This document shows, piece by piece, positions 8,996 to 17,218 of a DNA stretch of 64,000 nt. Below the pieces are notes generated by a model. It was not told the DNA's origin, ran no database searches, and worked only from the letters and a program-made list of their open reading frames with translations. A program made the position numbers and the translations under genes. The number at the start of each line of letters is the position of its first letter. Positions within the stretch are counted from its first letter, which is position 1. Origin of the DNA: Leclercia pneumoniae (GTDB lineage: Bacteria; Pseudomonadota; Gammaproteobacteria; Enterobacterales; Enterobacteriaceae); the NCBI RefSeq assembly GCF_017348915.1, contig NZ_CP071383.1:4030001-4094000 (forward strand), written 5' to 3'.

Positions 8996-10282
8996 TCAAT
9001 GCATCCCCAACACTCCCGGTAACCACAATGAGATGGCCGGGATATAGGTCACCATCCCCAGTACGATCACTAACATGGCGTAGAAGGGCAGCATGGCGCG
9101 GACCACGCTTTCGATCTTCTGTTTACTCACCGCGCTGGCAACGAACAGCACGGATCCTACCGGCGGCGTAATCAGCCCGATCCCGAGATTCACCATCATG
9201 ATCATGCCGAAGTGCACCGGATCAATCCCCAGAGAGTTGGTGACCGGCAGCAGCACCGGCGTCAGGATCAGGATAATCGGCGCCATGTCCATGAGGGTGC
9301 CGATCAGCAGCAACATGATATTGAGGTACATCAAAATCACGTATTTGTTGTCCGAGAGCGCGGTAAAGAACTCGGTGATGCGCATCGGCAACTGCATGTA
9401 GGTCATCACCGCGCCAAATGCTGCGGCAAAGCCAATCAGGATCATCACAATGGTGACCGTCTTGACCGTGCGGCACATCAGCTTCGGCAGCTCGCTCCAT
9501 TTATAATCGCGGTAGATAAACATGGTGACGAAGAAGGCCCAGAGACAGGCCACCGCCGCTGATTCGGTCGCGGTAAAGATCCCGGACAAAATCCCGCCGA
9601 GGATAATCACCACCGTCATCAGCCCCCACAGGGCATCGACAAAAATCTTCAGTGCCTGTTTAAAGGGGATTTTTTCCCCTTTTGGATAGCCGCGTTTATG
9701 GGCAAATCCGAGGCAGAGGATCATCAGACTTAATCCCAATAGCAACCCCGGCAAAACGCCTGCGATAAACAGGGTGGCGATAGAAACCGTGCCGCCAGCC
9801 GCCAGCGAATAGATCACCGAGTTATGGCTGGGCGGGATTAAAATCGCTTGCACTGACCCGCTGGCCGTGACTGCCGCCGCGTATTCTCGCGGATAGCCCT
9901 TCTTTTCCATCTCCGGGATCATCACGCTGCCGATAGAGGCGGTATCCGCTACCGACGACCCCGAGATGGCGCCGAAGAAGGTCGAGGCCACAATGTTTAC
10001 CAACGACAATCCGCCGCGAATAAAGCCGACAAAAATATAGGCAAAGTTCACCAGCCGCCGCGCAATGCCCCCTTCCGCCATGATCGCCCCGGCGAGGATA
10101 AAGAACGGGATCGCCAGCAGGGTAAATTTGTTTACCCCGCTGGTGATCTGAATCATCAGCGCCTCCAGCGGCAAATCAATCCACAGCGCCCCGGCAACGG
10201 CGCTTAACCCTACGGCAAAGGCCACCGGCATCCCCAGTGCCAGCAAAATGGCGAGGGTGAATAACAAAACAAAAGCGTCCAT
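8996..10282 (-). CDS. TRAP transporter large permease (DctM family)
   Basis: Large membrane subunit of a tripartite ATP-independent periplasmic transporter, which couples sodium or proton flow to uptake of organic acids. The 428-residue product has a dozen or so hydrophobic segments and family features such as VNKFTLLAIPFFILAG, PEMEKKGYPREYAAAVTASG and IPPSHNSVIYSLAAGG. It follows the small permease by 10 bp in the order binding protein, small permease, large permease. The substrate cannot be read from sequence; sugar acids or C4-dicarboxylates are the common ones for this subfamily. Confidence 0.9.
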   Translation of the reverse strand: MDAFVLLFTLAILLALGMPVAFAVGLSAVAGALWIDLPLEALMIQITSGVNKFTLLAIPFFILAGAIMAEGGIARRLVNFAYIFVGFIRGGLSLVNIVASTFFGAISGSSVADTASIGSVMIPEMEKKGYPREYAAAVTASGSVQAILIPPSHNSVIYSLAAGGTVSIATLFIAGVLPGLLLGLSLMILCLGFAHKRGYPKGEKIPFKQALKIFVDALWGLMTVVIILGGILSGIFTATESAAVACLWAFFVTMFIYRDYKWSELPKLMCRTVKTVTIVMILIGFAAAFGAVMTYMQLPMRITEFFTALSDNKYVILMYLNIMLLLIGTLMDMAPIILILTPVLLPVTNSLGIDPVHFGMIMMVNLGIGLITPPVGSVLFVASAVSKQKIESVVRAMLPFYAMLVIVLGMVTYIPAISLWLPGVLGMH

Positions 10283-10292
10283 CGTTCACCCC

Positions 10293-10802
10293 TTAACTGT
10301 GGTTACCGATCATCACGACCGGGCGGTTTTCCTGGGAGCCAAAGAACAGCCGCTCCAGCACAAAGAGAATCAACATTGCCGATCCCACCGGTAGCGGCAG
10401 GTAGCTTTCGCCGGAGGTCAGTAAAGGAAATTCCGCCACGGGCTGCTCCCACAGCTCCATGCACAGCAGGTAGCTGTACCAGAAGATGATGAGCGAAATC
10501 AGCAGCATCAGAAGATCCACCACCCTGGCGCAGAGCATTTTAAGCCCGTCGGGAAGGCGGTCGGTGAGCATGTTGACCGCGATGTGGGAACCGGCGCGGT
10601 AACCCACCGCCGCGCCGATAAAGGTGAACGTCACCATGCAGATAATGGCAATCGGCTCAGGCCAGGACTCACCGCGATTGAGCACATAGCGAGAGAAGAT
10701 GCCGATTGGAATAACAATGGTCATGACCAGCAGCGACAGCCCGGCAATCGCCATCGCCAGCAGGTAGAGACGGTCCATCCACTTCAGGTAGATTTCGGAC
10801 AT
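10293..10802 (-). CDS. TRAP transporter small permease (DctQ family)
   Basis: Small membrane subunit of the same TRAP system; it forms a stable pair with the DctM-type subunit. 169 residues with four hydrophobic segments (YLLAMAIAGLSLLVMTIVIP, IAIICMVTFTFIGAAVGYRA, LLMLLISLIIFWYSYLLCM and LPVGSAMLILFVLERLFF) and the typical R-Y-hydrophobic NRGESWPEPIA loop. It lies between the other two subunit genes, about 10 bp from each. Confidence 0.88.
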   Translation of the reverse strand: MSEIYLKWMDRLYLLAMAIAGLSLLVMTIVIPIGIFSRYVLNRGESWPEPIAIICMVTFTFIGAAVGYRAGSHIAVNMLTDRLPDGLKMLCARVVDLLMLLISLIIFWYSYLLCMELWEQPVAEFPLLTSGESYLPLPVGSAMLILFVLERLFFGSQENRPVVMIGNHS

Positions 10803-10814
10803 ACATACTCCGGT

Positions 10815-11786
10815 TTACTGAACGTCAGCGATGGCTTTCATCAGATCCTGGTGCTTGTCGCCGTACTGGGCGCGCACCGGCTCTGTCGCTTTCACAAAGA
10901 CCGCTTTATCGATATCGTGGAACTGCACGCCGCCCGCTTTCATTTTCGCCAGCGCCTGATCGTTATATTCTTTCCACAACTTGCGCTGTTCCATCTGAGC
11001 TTCGCGGGCCAGGGTCAAAATCTTCTGCTGCTCGTCGGCGCTGAGCTTGTCCCACTTCACTTTCGAGTAGAGCAGCATTTCCGGGGTGATGAAGTGACCG
11101 CTCAGGGTGTAGTTCTTGGCGACCGGCATGTAGTTGTGGGCGATATAGGTGGGTGGGTTATTTTCTGCGCCGTCGATGACGCCGGTCTGCATACCGCTGT
11201 AAACCTCACTCACCCCCATCGCGACCGCGTTCGCGCCCATATCTTTCAGCGTGGCCAGCGCGACAGGGCTCCCCTGCACGCGAATCTTCAGCCCTTTCAG
11301 ATCTTCAGGTTTCGCTACCGGGGCCTTGGTGATCAGGTTGCGGGTACCGGAGTCCATCCAGCCGAGGAAGACCAGACGCGATTTCGGATTAGCCGTGAGC
11401 TTATCGCCAATCTGCTTGCCGATATCGCCATCAATGACCTTGTGCATATGGTCTTCATCGCGGAAGACGTACGGCAGGGTAAAGACTTCGATATCCGGCA
11501 GGATGGCGGCAACCGGCGCCATAGAGACGCGAATCATATCAATGGCCCCCATTTGCGCCTGCTCAATCATCTGTTTTTCATCGCCCAGCACGCCTCCGGG
11601 GAAGACTTTAATCTCCAGCTTGCCGTCAGTTTGTTGTTTAAGTTTTTCGCCCATGTGCTGTACCGCCACCACGTTCGGGTAGCCCTCGGGATGCACATCG
11701 GCAGCTTTAATAGTTTGAGCAGAGACGGATGCAGCAACGGCAGACAGACACAGCGCGGCCAGCAACGGCTTGAGGGTCGTTTTCAT
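10815..11786 (-). CDS. TRAP transporter solute-binding protein (DctP family)
   Basis: Periplasmic binding protein of the TRAP system and first gene of its operon. 323 residues begin with a Sec signal peptide (MKTTLKPLLAALCLSAVAASVSA, likely cut before QTIKAAD). The mature part has DctP family marks: the conserved arginine in LKGLKIRVQGSP, which in relatives holds the substrate carboxylate, and GVIDGAENNPPTYI. E. coli K-12 has no such operon between zntA and tusA, so this is a lineage-specific gain or retention. No regulator gene is adjacent. Confidence 0.92.
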   Translation of the reverse strand: MKTTLKPLLAALCLSAVAASVSAQTIKAADVHPEGYPNVVAVQHMGEKLKQQTDGKLEIKVFPGGVLGDEKQMIEQAQMGAIDMIRVSMAPVAAILPDIEVFTLPYVFRDEDHMHKVIDGDIGKQIGDKLTANPKSRLVFLGWMDSGTRNLITKAPVAKPEDLKGLKIRVQGSPVALATLKDMGANAVAMGVSEVYSGMQTGVIDGAENNPPTYIAHNYMPVAKNYTLSGHFITPEMLLYSKVKWDKLSADEQQKILTLAREAQMEQRKLWKEYNDQALAKMKAGGVQFHDIDKAVFVKATEPVRAQYGDKHQDLMKAIADVQ

Positions 11787-11817
11787 CGAGTCAACTCCAG
11801 GGTAGTGAGGTAAGCGT

Positions 11818-11832
11818 TAAAACAGTGTTTTA
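11818..11832. promoter_or_regulatory. 15-bp palindrome upstream of the TRAP operon
   Basis: TAAAACAGTGTTTTA is a perfect 7-1-7 inverted repeat 32 bp upstream of the binding-protein start. Its size, symmetry and position fit a repressor operator, for example of a GntR- or IclR-type regulator, but I cannot name the regulator. Confidence 0.45.
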
Positions 11833-11972
11833 GTTTTCCGCTTAAAAACTAGCCTACGCCCTGAAAAGCGAAGGTGAAGCGCCTCACAAAAAATGCTTAA
11901 TTTTGAAACGATGGTTTGAAAATGTGATGGGCGTTCTGCCGGGAGGCAGTCACGCCCTGTCGGGCGAGAGGG

Positions 11973-12218
11973 CTACTGGCCTTTACGGATGAGGTAGCGG
12001 TACGGCAGCGCGCCGGTATCTTGTGCCACCAGCTGGTGTTCCATAAAGGTGCAAAAGCCAGGAATATCGCGGGTTGTCGCCGGGTCGTCAGCGATGATCA
12101 GCAACGTTTCGCCGGTCTGCATGTTACGCACGGTTTTGCGCACCATCATTACCGGCTCCGGACAACGCAGGCCCTGGGCATCAAGGGTGTGGTCTGGGGT
12201 AGAAAACAGATCGGTCAT
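11973..12218 (-). CDS. tusA: Sulfur carrier protein TusA
   Basis: Sulfurtransferase that accepts persulfide from IscS and passes it down the Tus relay for 2-thiouridine at the wobble base of tRNA. The 81 residues carry the family signature [17 protein letters not shown], with the active Cys19 followed by Pro-Glu-Pro. I chose ATG 12218 ([11 protein letters not shown]), matching E. coli. It is divergent from yhhQ. Confidence 0.95.
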   Translation of the reverse strand: MTDLFSTPDHTLDAQGLRCPEPVMMVRKTVRNMQTGETLLIIADDPATTRDIPGFCTFMEHQLVAQDTGALPYRYLIRKGQ

Positions 12219-12345
12219 CTTCATCTCGTTCACAGAAAAACGGCAGTAGTTTACGCCGCGTTTCAGGCAAAGCAAACCAGTTAACGATTGCGTGAAAATT
12301 AGCCATTGCAAACGCCTGTCAAAGCAGTATCATGCGGCGGCTTTA

Positions 12346-12380
12346 TTGGGTTCCCTCACCCCAAATATTAATCAAAAAGG
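12346..12380 (+). ncRNA. Candidate preQ1-I riboswitch in the yhhQ leader
   Basis: A 5-bp stem TTGGG (12346-12350)/CCCAA (12360-12364) encloses the loop TTCCCTCAC. An A-rich tail follows and ends in AAAAAGG, which is also the yhhQ ribosome-binding site six bases before the ATG. Loop bases CCT can pair with AGG of the ribosome-binding site, giving the H-type pseudoknot of class I preQ1 riboswitches. The layout closely resembles the Thermoanaerobacter aptamer as I remember it. YhhQ imports queuosine precursors, so ligand-dependent masking of its ribosome-binding site makes sense. Confidence 0.62.
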
Positions 12381-12386
12381 TACAAT

Positions 12387-13052
12387 ATGAACTCCTTTAC
12401 ACAATCGCAGCGCGTCAAAGCGTTGTTCTGGCTTTCGCTTTTTCATTTGCTGGTGATTACCTCCAGTAACTACCTGGTGCAGCTCCCCATCTCCATTTTT
12501 GGTTTCCACACCACCTGGGGCGCATTCAGTTTTCCGTTTATCTTCCTGGCAACCGACCTTACCGTGCGGATCTTTGGCGCGCCGCTGGCCCGTCGCATTA
12601 TTTTCGCGGTGATGCTGCCTGCGCTGTTTATCTCATATGTGATCTCCTCCCTGTTTTATATGGGAAGCTGGCAGGGCTTTGGCGCGCTGGCGCACTTTAA
12701 CCTGTTTGTGGCGCGTATCGCCGCCGCCAGCTTTATGGCCTATGCGCTGGGGCAGATCCTCGATGTGCACGTCTTTAACCGCCTGCGGCAGAGTCGTCGC
12801 TGGTGGCTGGCTCCCACCGCCTCCACGCTGTTTGGCAATGTGAGCGATACGCTGGCCTTCTTCTTTATCGCCTTCTGGCGTAGCCCGGATGCGTTTATGG
12901 CGCAGCACTGGATGGAAATCGCGCTGGTGGATTACGCCTTTAAGGTGCTTATCAGCCTGGTATTCTTCCTGCCGATGTATGGTGTATTGCTGAATATGTG
13001 TATGAAAAAGCTGGCAGATAAATCTGAAATCTCGGCATTGCAGGCAGGGTAA
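12387..13052 (+). CDS. yhhQ: Queuosine precursor transporter YhhQ
   Basis: Inner-membrane importer (COG1738 family) for 7-cyano-7-deazaguanine and related precursors of queuosine in tRNA. 221 residues with six or seven hydrophobic segments and family features FLATDLTVRIFGAPLARRIIF, ARIAAASFMAYALGQILDVHVFNRL and GNVSDTLAFFFIAF. Translation probably depends on the AAGG site held in the upstream pseudoknot. It reads in the same direction as dcrB. Confidence 0.94.
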   Translation: MNSFTQSQRVKALFWLSLFHLLVITSSNYLVQLPISIFGFHTTWGAFSFPFIFLATDLTVRIFGAPLARRIIFAVMLPALFISYVISSLFYMGSWQGFGALAHFNLFVARIAAASFMAYALGQILDVHVFNRLRQSRRWWLAPTASTLFGNVSDTLAFFFIAFWRSPDAFMAQHWMEIALVDYAFKVLISLVFFLPMYGVLLNMCMKKLADKSEISALQAG

Positions 13053-13124
13053 AGGTTCCCCAGAGCAGTTGTGATAAGATGGAAGAATGAGCCGTTATGG
13101 CCGTTTATCGAAAGGAAGAAGTTA

Positions 13125-13682
13125 ATGCGCAATCTGGTTAAATATGTCGGGATTGGCCTGCTGGTAATGGGGCTTGCAGCTTGTGACAACAGCGATACCA
13201 AATCTGCCGCTCAGGCCGCGTCTGCTGAAAGCAACGCAACGAGCCAGCCGATCAGCCTGATGGATGGCAAACTCAGTTTCTCTCTGCCGGCGGACATGAC
13301 CGATCAGAGCGGTAAACTGGGCACCCAAAGCAACAATATGCACGTTTATTCCGACGCGACGGGGCAAAAAGCCGTGATCGTGATTGTCGGCGACGACACC
13401 TCAGAAGATCTGGGCGTGCTGGCGAAGCGCCTTGAAGATCAACAGCGTACCCGTGACCCGCAGCTGCAGGTGGTGACCAACAAGTCCATTGAACTGAAAG
13501 GCCATAAGCTGCAGCAGCTGGATAGCATTATCTCGGCCAAAGGCCAGACCGCGTACTCATCCGTGGTGCTCGGCAAGGTCGATAACAAACTGCTGACTCT
13601 GCAGATTACGCTGCCTGCCGACGATCAGCAGAAAGCGCAAACTGCCGCTGAAAATATTATTAACACTCTCGTGATTCAGTAA
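13125..13682 (+). CDS. dcrB: Inner-membrane lipoprotein DcrB
   Basis: Lipoprotein known in E. coli for its role in adsorption or entry of phages C1 and C6 and later linked to envelope lipoprotein processing. 185 residues start with a lipoprotein signal (MGLAACDNS; Cys20 is the predicted lipid site, followed by Asp, which favours inner-membrane retention). The C-terminal part is a PsbP/DcrB-type fold ([12 protein letters not shown] ... [13 protein letters not shown]). AAAGGAAGAAG precedes the ATG at 13125. Its terminator overlaps the end of convergent yhhS. Confidence 0.93.
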   Translation: MRNLVKYVGIGLLVMGLAACDNSDTKSAAQAASAESNATSQPISLMDGKLSFSLPADMTDQSGKLGTQSNNMHVYSDATGQKAVIVIVGDDTSEDLGVLAKRLEDQQRTRDPQLQVVTNKSIELKGHKLQQLDSIISAKGQTAYSSVVLGKVDNKLLTLQITLPADDQQKAQTAAENIINTLVIQ

Positions 13683-13686
13683 TCCA

Positions 13687-14901
13687 TCACGTTGAAGTGG
13701 CCTCCGGCGCTGGCGTCGGGGGCCTTTTTTTTAGCCGCCAGGTCAATAACAACGCCACCGTGACCAGCCCCGCCGCCGCAAGATAAATCACTGGCACCCC
13801 TGCCCATGCCATCACCAGTCCGGCCAGCGGCCCGGTGATCCCGAGCGACATATCCATAAACACCGTATAGGTCGCCAGCGCTGCGCCCTGATTTTGCTGC
13901 GGCACGGCCTTTACCGCCACCACGCCCAGCGCCGGGAAGACCAGCGAAAAACCAGCCCCCGCCAGGAAAACGCCAATTTTCGCGACCCACGGCTCGTTAG
14001 CGATCCCGGTCAGCAGCAGGCCGATAATTTCCACGGCAAAGCAGATCATCGCCACGTTCAGCCCGCCCAGGCGGTTAATGCCGTTGGGGAACAACAGACG
14101 GGTGCCGACAAACGCACAGCTAAACAGCGTTAAGGCAAAGGCGGCACCGTCCCAGCCTTTAGCATCGTAAAACAGGGTGATAAACGTGGCGATGACGCCA
14201 AACCCTGCCGAGGCCAGCGCCAGCGCCATGCCGTAAAGCCAGACGCGTCCCAGCACCGCCCGAAACGGCATCGGTTTCCCTTTGCTGGCTTTCACCTTCG
14301 GGCGCGGCAGCGCGAAGAGAATGGCGAGTAACGCCACTCCCATAATCGTGAGTGCCAGCCCCTGCAGGCCAATATAGCGATAGCAGAGCACGCCAAGCGG
14401 CGCACCTATCGCCATCGCGCCGTAAGTGACAATCCCGTTCCATGAAATCACCCGGCCAATGTGCGGCGCGCCGACGACGCCAACGCCCCACAGCGTTGAG
14501 CCGGTTCCCGCCAGGCTCTGGCCGATACCCAGAATCACGCGCCCCAGGCAGAGCAGCGCCAGGCTTGCCATCGGCCAGGCGTGGGTCCAGTCGGCCAGCA
14601 GGTAGCTCACGCCGCTGAGAAAACAGCCGCACAATCCCAATACCACAATGCTCTTTGGCCCGAAAAGATCGGCGTAGCGGCCCGCGTGCGGGCGGCTCAT
14701 CAGGGTGGCAAAGTATTGCAAGCTGATCACCAGCCCCGCCCAGAATGCGCTAAAGCCCATGGTTTCATGGACATAACCTGGCAGTACCGCAAGCGGCAGG
14801 CCGATGGTGAGGTAGCTGGCAAAGTTAAAAATAACGACAGAGACAATACGCAGATTGAGGCGCAATCCGCTCAGCGCCAGTTCGGCGGCAGGTTCGGGCA
14901 T
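13687..14901 (-). CDS. yhhS: MFS transporter YhhS
   Basis: Major facilitator superfamily exporter of the YhhS/arabinose-efflux type; the substrate is unknown (the E. coli protein has been linked to glyphosate tolerance when overproduced). 404 residues with twelve predicted membrane segments and the cytoplasmic loop motif SRPHAGRYADLFGPK between segments 2 and 3. I set the start at ATG 14901 (MPEPAAELAL), as in E. coli, with GGTGAT upstream. The last codons lie within the dcrB terminator hairpin. Confidence 0.93.
   Translation of the reverse strand: MPEPAAELALSGLRLNLRIVSVVIFNFASYLTIGLPLAVLPGYVHETMGFSAFWAGLVISLQYFATLMSRPHAGRYADLFGPKSIVVLGLCGCFLSGVSYLLADWTHAWPMASLALLCLGRVILGIGQSLAGTGSTLWGVGVVGAPHIGRVISWNGIVTYGAMAIGAPLGVLCYRYIGLQGLALTIMGVALLAILFALPRPKVKASKGKPMPFRAVLGRVWLYGMALALASAGFGVIATFITLFYDAKGWDGAAFALTLFSCAFVGTRLLFPNGINRLGGLNVAMICFAVEIIGLLLTGIANEPWVAKIGVFLAGAGFSLVFPALGVVAVKAVPQQNQGAALATYTVFMDMSLGITGPLAGLVMAWAGVPVIYLAAAGLVTVALLLTWRLKKRPPTPAPEATST
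13696..13732 (+). terminator. dcrB terminator overlapping the yhhS 3' end
   Basis: On the plus strand GGCCTCCGGCG pairs with CGTCGGGGGCC and is followed by eight T residues. This strong intrinsic terminator for dcrB lies inside the final codons of convergent yhhS, where the T-run encodes its Lys-Lys. Confidence 0.85.
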
Positions 14902-15045
14902 GGATATCACCAGGATTTTTACAACAGTGTTTCACTATTACCACGTCAGGGGCAGAAAATCAGCAGCGACTTTTCAGAATATCAGCGTCTAACGAAGCGT
15001 CTGCCGCGCACTACACTCTATATGCATACAACAAAAGGAATCGTC

Positions 15046-16095
15046 ATGACGCCCACGCCTCCCGATAAAGCAGGACTTCACATTTTACTCAAGCTGGCCT
15101 GCCTGGTGGTGATACTGGCCGGGATCCACGCCGCGGCGGATATCCTTGTCCAGCTCTTGCTGGCGCTCTTCTTCGCAATTGTCCTTAACCCTCTGGTGAC
15201 CTGGTTTTTACGGCGCGGGGTCAGTCGCCCAATCGCCATTACCATTGTGGTGGTGGTAATGCTGATTGTCCTTATCGCCCTCTTCGGCGTACTGGCGGCC
15301 TCGATGAATGAATTTGTCGCAATGCTGCCAAAATACAACCGGGAATTGACGCGCAAACTGGTGGATTTACAGCAGATGATGCCTTTTCTTAACCTGCACA
15401 TTTCGCCAGAACGCATGCTGCAGCGAATGGATTCCGAGAAGGTGATGACCTTCGCCACCGCATTTATGACCCAACTTTCCGGGGCGATGGCGAGCATTGT
15501 GCTGCTGGTGATGACGGTCGTCTTTATGCTTTTCGAGGTGCGCCACGTCCCCTATAAAATGCGCTTTGCCCTACATAATCCGCAGATCCACATCGCCGGC
15601 CTGCACCGCGCCCTGAAGGGGGTGTCGCACTATCTGGCGCTGAAAACGTTACTGAGTCTGTGGACGGGAGCCATCGTCTGGCTGGGGCTCGCGCTACTGG
15701 ATGTCCAGTTTGCACTGATGTGGGGTGTGCTGGCCTTTCTGCTTAACTATGTTCCCAATATTGGCGCTGTCCTCTCCGCCGGGCCGCCCATGATCCAGGC
15801 CTTTTTGTTCAATGGTTTTTACGAATGCATGATGGTCGGTGCACTTTTCCTGGTGGTACACATGGTGCTGGGAAATATTGTCGAACCCCGCATGATGGGC
15901 CACCGTCTGGGGATGTCGACGATGGTGGTCTTCTTGTCGTTATTAGTCTGGGGCTGGCTGCTGGGGCCGGTCGGCATGTTGCTTTCCGTACCGCTCACCA
16001 GCGTCTGTAAGATCTGGATGGAGACGACTCAGGGCGGCAGCAAGCTGGCAATCTTGCTGGGCCCAGGCAGACCAAAAAGCCGGCTACCCGGATGA
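15046..16095 (+). CDS. yhhT: AI-2E family permease-like protein YhhT
   Basis: Member of the AI-2E/PerM family of inner-membrane proteins, whose relatives include the autoinducer-2 exporter TqsA and sodium/proton antiporters; the YhhT substrate is not known. 349 residues with a pair of N-terminal hydrophobic segments, a central amphipathic stretch (MLPKYNRELTRKLVDLQQ) and several C-terminal segments containing LLNYVPNIGAVLSAGPP, a family hallmark. I chose ATG 15046 (MTPTPPDKAG); 15025 is also in frame. IS1 is inserted 31 bp after its stop. Confidence 0.92.
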   Translation: MTPTPPDKAGLHILLKLACLVVILAGIHAAADILVQLLLALFFAIVLNPLVTWFLRRGVSRPIAITIVVVVMLIVLIALFGVLAASMNEFVAMLPKYNRELTRKLVDLQQMMPFLNLHISPERMLQRMDSEKVMTFATAFMTQLSGAMASIVLLVMTVVFMLFEVRHVPYKMRFALHNPQIHIAGLHRALKGVSHYLALKTLLSLWTGAIVWLGLALLDVQFALMWGVLAFLLNYVPNIGAVLSAGPPMIQAFLFNGFYECMMVGALFLVVHMVLGNIVEPRMMGHRLGMSTMVVFLSLLVWGWLLGPVGMLLSVPLTSVCKIWMETTQGGSKLAILLGPGRPKSRLPG

Positions 16096-16141
16096 CAAAA
16101 TGTTCGAAATCCTACCAAACAGAGTAGGTAATGACTCCAAC

Positions 16142-16645
16142 TTATTGATAGTGTTTTATGTTCAGATAATGCCCGATGACTTTGTCATGCAGCTCCACCG
16201 ATTTTGAGAACGACAGCGACTTCCGTCCCAGCCGTGCCAGGTGCTGCCTCAGATTCAGGTTATGCCGCTCAATTCGCTGCGTATATCGCTTGCTGATTAC
16301 GTGCAGCTTTCCCTTCAGGCGGGATTCATACAGCGGCCAGCCATCCGTCATCCATATCACCACGTCAAAGGGTGACAGCAGGCTCATAAGACGCCCCAGC
16401 GTCGCCATAGTGCGTTCACCGAATACGTGCGCAACAACCGTCTTCCGGAGCCTGTCATACGCGTAAAACAGCCAGCGCTGGAGCGATTTAGCCCCGACAT
16501 AGCCCCACTGTTCGTCCATTTCCGCGCAGACGATGACGTCACTGCCCGGCTGTATGCGCGAGGTTACCGACTGCGGCCTGAGTTTTTTAAGTGACGTAAA
16601 ATCGTGTTGAGGCCAACGCCCATAATGCGGGCGGTTGCCCGGCAT
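16142..16645 (-). CDS. insB: IS1 transposase catalytic frame InsB
   Basis: Catalytic part of the IS1 transposase, made as an InsAB' fusion by -1 frameshifting at the A6C slippery run (minus strand, 16588-16582). 167 residues as an open frame. Acidic catalytic residues of the DDE type are visible in [26 protein letters not shown] and the C-terminal Glu of [11 protein letters not shown]. No internal stop is present, so the element should be active. Confidence 0.93.
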
Positions 16646-16839
16646 CCAACGCCATTCATGGCCATATCAATGATTTTCTGGTGCGTACCGGGTTGAGAAG
16701 CGGTGTAAGTGAACTGCAGTTGCCATGTTTTACGGCAGTGAGAGCAGAGATAGCGCTGATGTCCGGCGGTGCTTTTGCCGTTACGCACCACCCCGTCAGT
16801 AGCTGAACAGGAGGGACAGCTGATAGAAACAGAAGCCAC
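16564..16839 (-). CDS. insA: IS1 regulatory protein InsA
   Basis: The 91-residue InsA binds IS1 ends and represses transposition; its frame also supplies the N-terminus of the InsAB' transposase. A zinc-finger-like Cys pattern is visible ([14 protein letters not shown] ... [10 protein letters not shown]), followed by a helix-turn-helix ([20 protein letters not shown]). Its end overlaps insB with the slippery A-run between them, as in canonical IS1. Confidence 0.94.
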
Positions 16840-16936
16840 TGGAGCACCTCAAAAACACCATCATACACTAAATCAGTAAGTTGGCAGCATCACCAACAGA
16901 GTAGGTTAAATACCTTAACAGCACCTGTAGTATATG

Positions 16937-16964
16937 TGCCGCTTTTAACAAAGCGGCATTTTTC
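16937..16964 (+). terminator. Intrinsic terminator, displaced from yhhT by IS1
   Basis: GCCGCTTT (from 16939) pairs with AAAGCGGC and is followed by ATTTTTC. It probably ended the yhhT transcript before IS1 moved it 768 bp further away. Confidence 0.75.
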
Positions 16965-17218
16965 ATTCTCTGCGTCTTTTCCCCTTCAGGGTGGCTGAAT
17001 AACGCCCGCAAAAGTCCGGAATTAATGCTTATTTAAAGCAAATTAAAAGTGCAAAATTCAATGGCCGATTTTTTCTTGATCGCGGATATTACTTTTAACC
17101 CTCATCAGGAAATAATAGCCAGACTAAAGGGTTACGTAGATAACCGTAGTCTCTTTAACATGTTTTAAATATGTGAGTGTTATTGGCTTAAATCGTTATT
17201 ACTGATATGGAGTTGTTG
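16965..17218 (+). promoter_or_regulatory. AT-rich leader of the aryl polyene cluster with palindrome
   Basis: This AT-rich gap, unlike the GC-rich flanks, should carry the main promoter for apeA onward. It contains an inverted repeat at 17121-17152, AGACTA ... GGTTA / TAACC ... TAGTCT, about 65 bp before the apeA start, and a second short one nearby (ACATGT/ATATGT, about 17158-17174). They could be operator sites or a leader hairpin. No convincing -35/-10 pair could be fixed by eye. GGAG at 17209-17212 is the apeA ribosome-binding site. Confidence 0.45.

Larger units (their letters stand above)
16127..16894 (-). mobile_element. Complete IS1 element with target duplication
   Basis: Exactly 768 bp, the standard IS1 length. 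The ends are GGTAATGACTCCAACTTA at 16127 and, as the inverse complement at 16894, GGTGATGCTGCCAACTTA. The 9-bp direct repeat AACAGAGTA flanks it at 16118-16126 and 16895-16903, so the insertion is recent and undecayed. Both transposase frames are open. Removing it restores a small inverted repeat (CCTAC ... GTAGG), so IS1 jumped into a hairpin loop between yhhT and the aryl polyene cluster. Confidence 0.97.

Noticed and set aside
14581..15045. Extension of yhhT back into yhhS
   Set aside because: The extra residues overlap yhhS antisense and have no membrane-protein character; the family start is at 15046.
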